From contig JACOYG010000002.1 of NCBI GenBank assembly GCA_016181985.1, forward strand, positions 1-21,256: a stretch of 21,256 nucleotides of DNA, read 5' to 3'. This DNA comes from Candidatus Nealsoniibacteriota bacterium (GTDB taxonomy: Bacteria; Patescibacteriota; Minisyncoccia; Minisyncoccales; MHMH01). Within the stretch, counting starts at the first letter, position 1. Each line of letters opens with the position of its first letter. The notes beneath the pieces were generated by a model, which saw nothing but the letters and a program-made list of their open reading frames with translations, searched no databases and had not been told where the DNA came from. Of this stretch, positions 19,907-21,256 are shown in pieces. The position numbers were made by a program, and so were the translations under genes.

Positions 19907-20653
19907 ATGAATACAAAATTAAGTTTTATAATTCCGGCTTATAACGAGGGGGACTATATCGGAAAGTGCCTTAAATCAGTTCTGAGGGAAAAAAATAGCG
20001 TTAATAATAACGGCATTGAGATAATCGTCGTTAATAATGCGAGTACGGACAAAACTAAAGAAAAAGCTCTTGCTTTTCCCGGTCTAAAAGTGATCGATAA
20101 ATTAGAAAAGGGATTGGTCGGAGCAAGACATGCCGGTTATGAAGTTGCTGCCGGAGAATTGATCGCGAACGTGGATGCCGACGATATTATGCCGGCCGGC
20201 TCGCTGAAAAAAGCGTTAACTGAGTTTTCTCAAAATGATAAATTGGTCGCGCTTTCCGGACCGATCATTTGGCACAACGAATCTTTTATTGTCCATTTGC
20301 TCACGAAAATATTTTATCTTGTTAGCTATGCCATCTATTCTTTCCGACATTTCGTTTTAAGAAAAAACGGTCTTCTTCTGCAGGGCGGCAATTGCGTCAT
20401 TAAAAAATCCGCTCTCGATCTAATTAGCGGATACGATATGAAAATAAATTTTTACGGCGAGGATACTCACCTTGCTCGGAGATTGCAAAAATTAGGCCAG
20501 ATTAAATTCACTTTTGATTTTCCCATGTACAGCTCGAGCCGACGGCTGAGAAACGAAGGGGTTACCACTGTCGCTTTTCGTTATGTTATTAACCATTTTT
20601 GGGTATTGGCCCTGGGCAAGTCATTCACCAAACACTACAAAGACATCAGGTAA
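19907..20653 (+). CDS. Family 2 glycosyltransferase
   Basis: 248 residues from ATG 19907-19909; an in-frame TTG at 19898 overlaps the -10 box and is not used. The GT-A fold starts at once with LSFIIPAYNEGDYIGKCLKS, then IEIIVVNNASTDKT and the nucleotide-sugar/metal motif VDADD (DxD). Later LQGGNCVIKKSAL and GEDTHLARRLQ, with the acidic ED pair typical of the GT2 catalytic base region, complete the domain. A hydrophobic patch at IVHLLTKIFYLVSYAIYSF may lie against the membrane. The acceptor is unknown; roles in surface polysaccharide or glycolipid synthesis are likely. It is a single-gene unit with its own promoter and a terminator-like hairpin. Confidence 0.92.
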   Translation: MNTKLSFIIPAYNEGDYIGKCLKSVLREKNSVNNNGIEIIVVNNASTDKTKEKALAFPGLKVIDKLEKGLVGARHAGYEVAAGELIANVDADDIMPAGSLKKALTEFSQNDKLVALSGPIIWHNESFIVHLLTKIFYLVSYAIYSFRHFVLRKNGLLLQGGNCVIKKSALDLISGYDMKINFYGEDTHLARRLQKLGQIKFTFDFPMYSSSRRLRNEGVTTVAFRYVINHFWVLALGKSFTKHYKDIR

Positions 20654-20658
20654 CGATA

Positions 20659-20689
20659 ATAGCCAGTTGCTAAGTTTGCAACTGGCTAT
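20659..20689 (+). terminator. Hairpin after the glycosyltransferase gene
   Basis: Perfect 12-bp stem ATAGCCAGTTGC (20659-20670) with its reverse complement (20678-20689), loop of 7. The sequence after it is AT-rich but has no long U-run, so termination is probable, not certain. Confidence 0.7.
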
Positions 20690-20701
20690 ATATTATTTGG
20701 G

Positions 20702-20860
20702 CTATCTTACATTGGCTGATTCTTCAACTTTTTCTTGAAAAGAATGCAGCCTACAGATATCACTGACACCATTTTCTGGTTGAGGATGTTCGCGAAGAAA
20801 AGCTGCGCAACATATCGGACAACAAGGGGTTCCCGTGGCATTGCCATGATCGTGAACCAT
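20702..20860 (-). CDS. Small cysteine- and histidine-rich protein
   Basis: 52 residues from ATG 20858-20860, chosen because a near-perfect Shine-Dalgarno sequence (AAGGAGGTGATT) lies just upstream; a longer frame from 20968 lacks one. The product starts MVHDHGNATGTPCCPICCAA and later has DICRLHSF, giving five Cys and four His in a short chain. The CCPICC cluster with nearby His suggests a zinc or other metal site, or a disulfide knot. There is no signal peptide or membrane segment. I do not recognise the family. It faces the end of the glycosyltransferase gene and lies downstream of another small gene on the same strand. Confidence 0.7.
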   Translation of the reverse strand: MVHDHGNATGTPCCPICCAAFLREHPQPENGVSDICRLHSFQEKVEESANVR

Positions 20861-20977
20861 AATAATCACCTCCTTTTTAGAAAAACTGTGCGCTGTGTTT
20901 AGTTTAAATAAACCTAAATAAAAATCAAGTGCCGCGGCTTGAGAGCGTCTCGGTCTCGGCGGTGTCATATAAGCGTC

Positions 20978-21190
20978 TTATCTAGTCACTATCTCGGTTT
21001 CAACCTCAAACCCCGGGGGCCAAAGAGCGTCAAGAAAATGTCTCTCGTGTTTTACAGAAAAACCTAAAAAGAAATAACCATGGTGTTCACGCAATGATAT
21101 TTGTTCGAAGGGAATAACTTCTTGCTCAAGAAGTAAGCGATGATGTGGAGCATCTTGCACCGCAACTAGCTTAATTTTCTCAGCTTCCAT
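20978..21190 (-). CDS. Small protein of unknown function
   Basis: 70 residues, mixed alpha/beta composition, no membrane segment or cysteines: MEAEKIKLVAVQDAPHHRLL at the N-terminus and a C-terminal part with FFLGFSVKHERHF and VETEIVTR. A strong AAGGAGGT lies 12 nt before the ATG, a slightly long distance; a nearer ATG in another frame would give only six codons. The strong ribosome site and clean frame support a real gene, but I cannot name a family. The 117 bases between this gene and the cysteine-rich gene hold no clear terminator, so the two could share a transcript. Confidence 0.62.
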   Translation of the reverse strand: MEAEKIKLVAVQDAPHHRLLLEQEVIPFEQISLREHHGYFFLGFSVKHERHFLDALWPPGFEVETEIVTR

Positions 21191-21256
21191 ATTGCTTCAT
21201 TACCTCCTTCCTTATTTATCAAAGAATATAACATCTTATAATTTTATTGTTTTTTT

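Noticed and set aside
1..21256. CRISPR arrays, tRNA genes and insertion sequences
   Set aside because: No regularly spaced direct repeats, no cloverleaf with a T-loop and no transposase-like frame was found on reading both strands. The palindromes are dispersed, not arrayed.

Overview
The window looks like a piece of a Candidate Phyla Radiation (Patescibacteria, most likely Parcubacteria-type) chromosome. The reasons are: an AspRS of the short archaeal type, a MurL-like epimerase next to mraY, a MraY with altered signature residues, compact gene spacing, many starts without a Shine-Dalgarno sequence, and conserved proteins of unknown function beside EF-P. The lineage call is inference from gene content; no marker such as 16S rRNA is present.

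Layout, left to right. 1-4329 (minus): aspS, a D-Ala-D-Ala carboxypeptidase, mraY and the start of murL, a cell-wall block read from aspS towards the left edge. 4352-5476 (minus): a two-gene accessory unit (membrane-anchored coil protein and a lipoprotein) with its own consensus promoter, strong Shine-Dalgarno sequences and a terminator. 5549-8142 (minus): YjbQ-family protein, a small proline-rich membrane protein, and thpR-murC, which overlap by four bases. 8143-8711: no protein gene. It holds a minus-strand structured RNA of about 470 nt with consensus promoter, tandem pseudoknots and intrinsic terminator; I cannot assign it to a known family. 8668-11755 (plus): a Pol-beta-type HhH protein, fmt, efp and a PP2C-like membrane protein. 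11820-14266 (minus): rplL, rplJ with an L10-type leader, mltG and an HNH-like protein. 14279-16417 (minus): a 712-residue double metallophosphoesterase-like protein in one operon with the HNH-like gene. 16512-19865 (minus): a COG2509-type flavoprotein, peptide deformylase, and a membrane J-like/S41 protease gene split by a frameshift. 19869-20689 (plus): a GT2 glycosyltransferase with promoter and terminator. 20702-21190 (minus): two small proteins, one cysteine-rich.

How the genes fit together. MurC, MurL, MraY, the carboxypeptidase and MltG cover peptidoglycan precursor synthesis, lipid I formation and trimming. AspRS, Fmt, deformylase, EF-P, L10 and L7/L12 serve translation; Fmt and deformylase are the two halves of the N-formyl cycle.

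Beyond ordinary genes, three things stand out. First is the tandem-pseudoknot RNA. Second is a family of palindromic elements built on a 13-nt hairpin unit. It occurs as 42-nt intergenic copies (two AT-rich, two GC-rich, the latter pair with a compensatory base-pair change) and as in-frame copies inside murC that give GGxTS three times. Third is the metallophosphoesterase/winged-helix/HNH-like gene pair. No tRNA, rRNA, CRISPR array or insertion sequence was seen.
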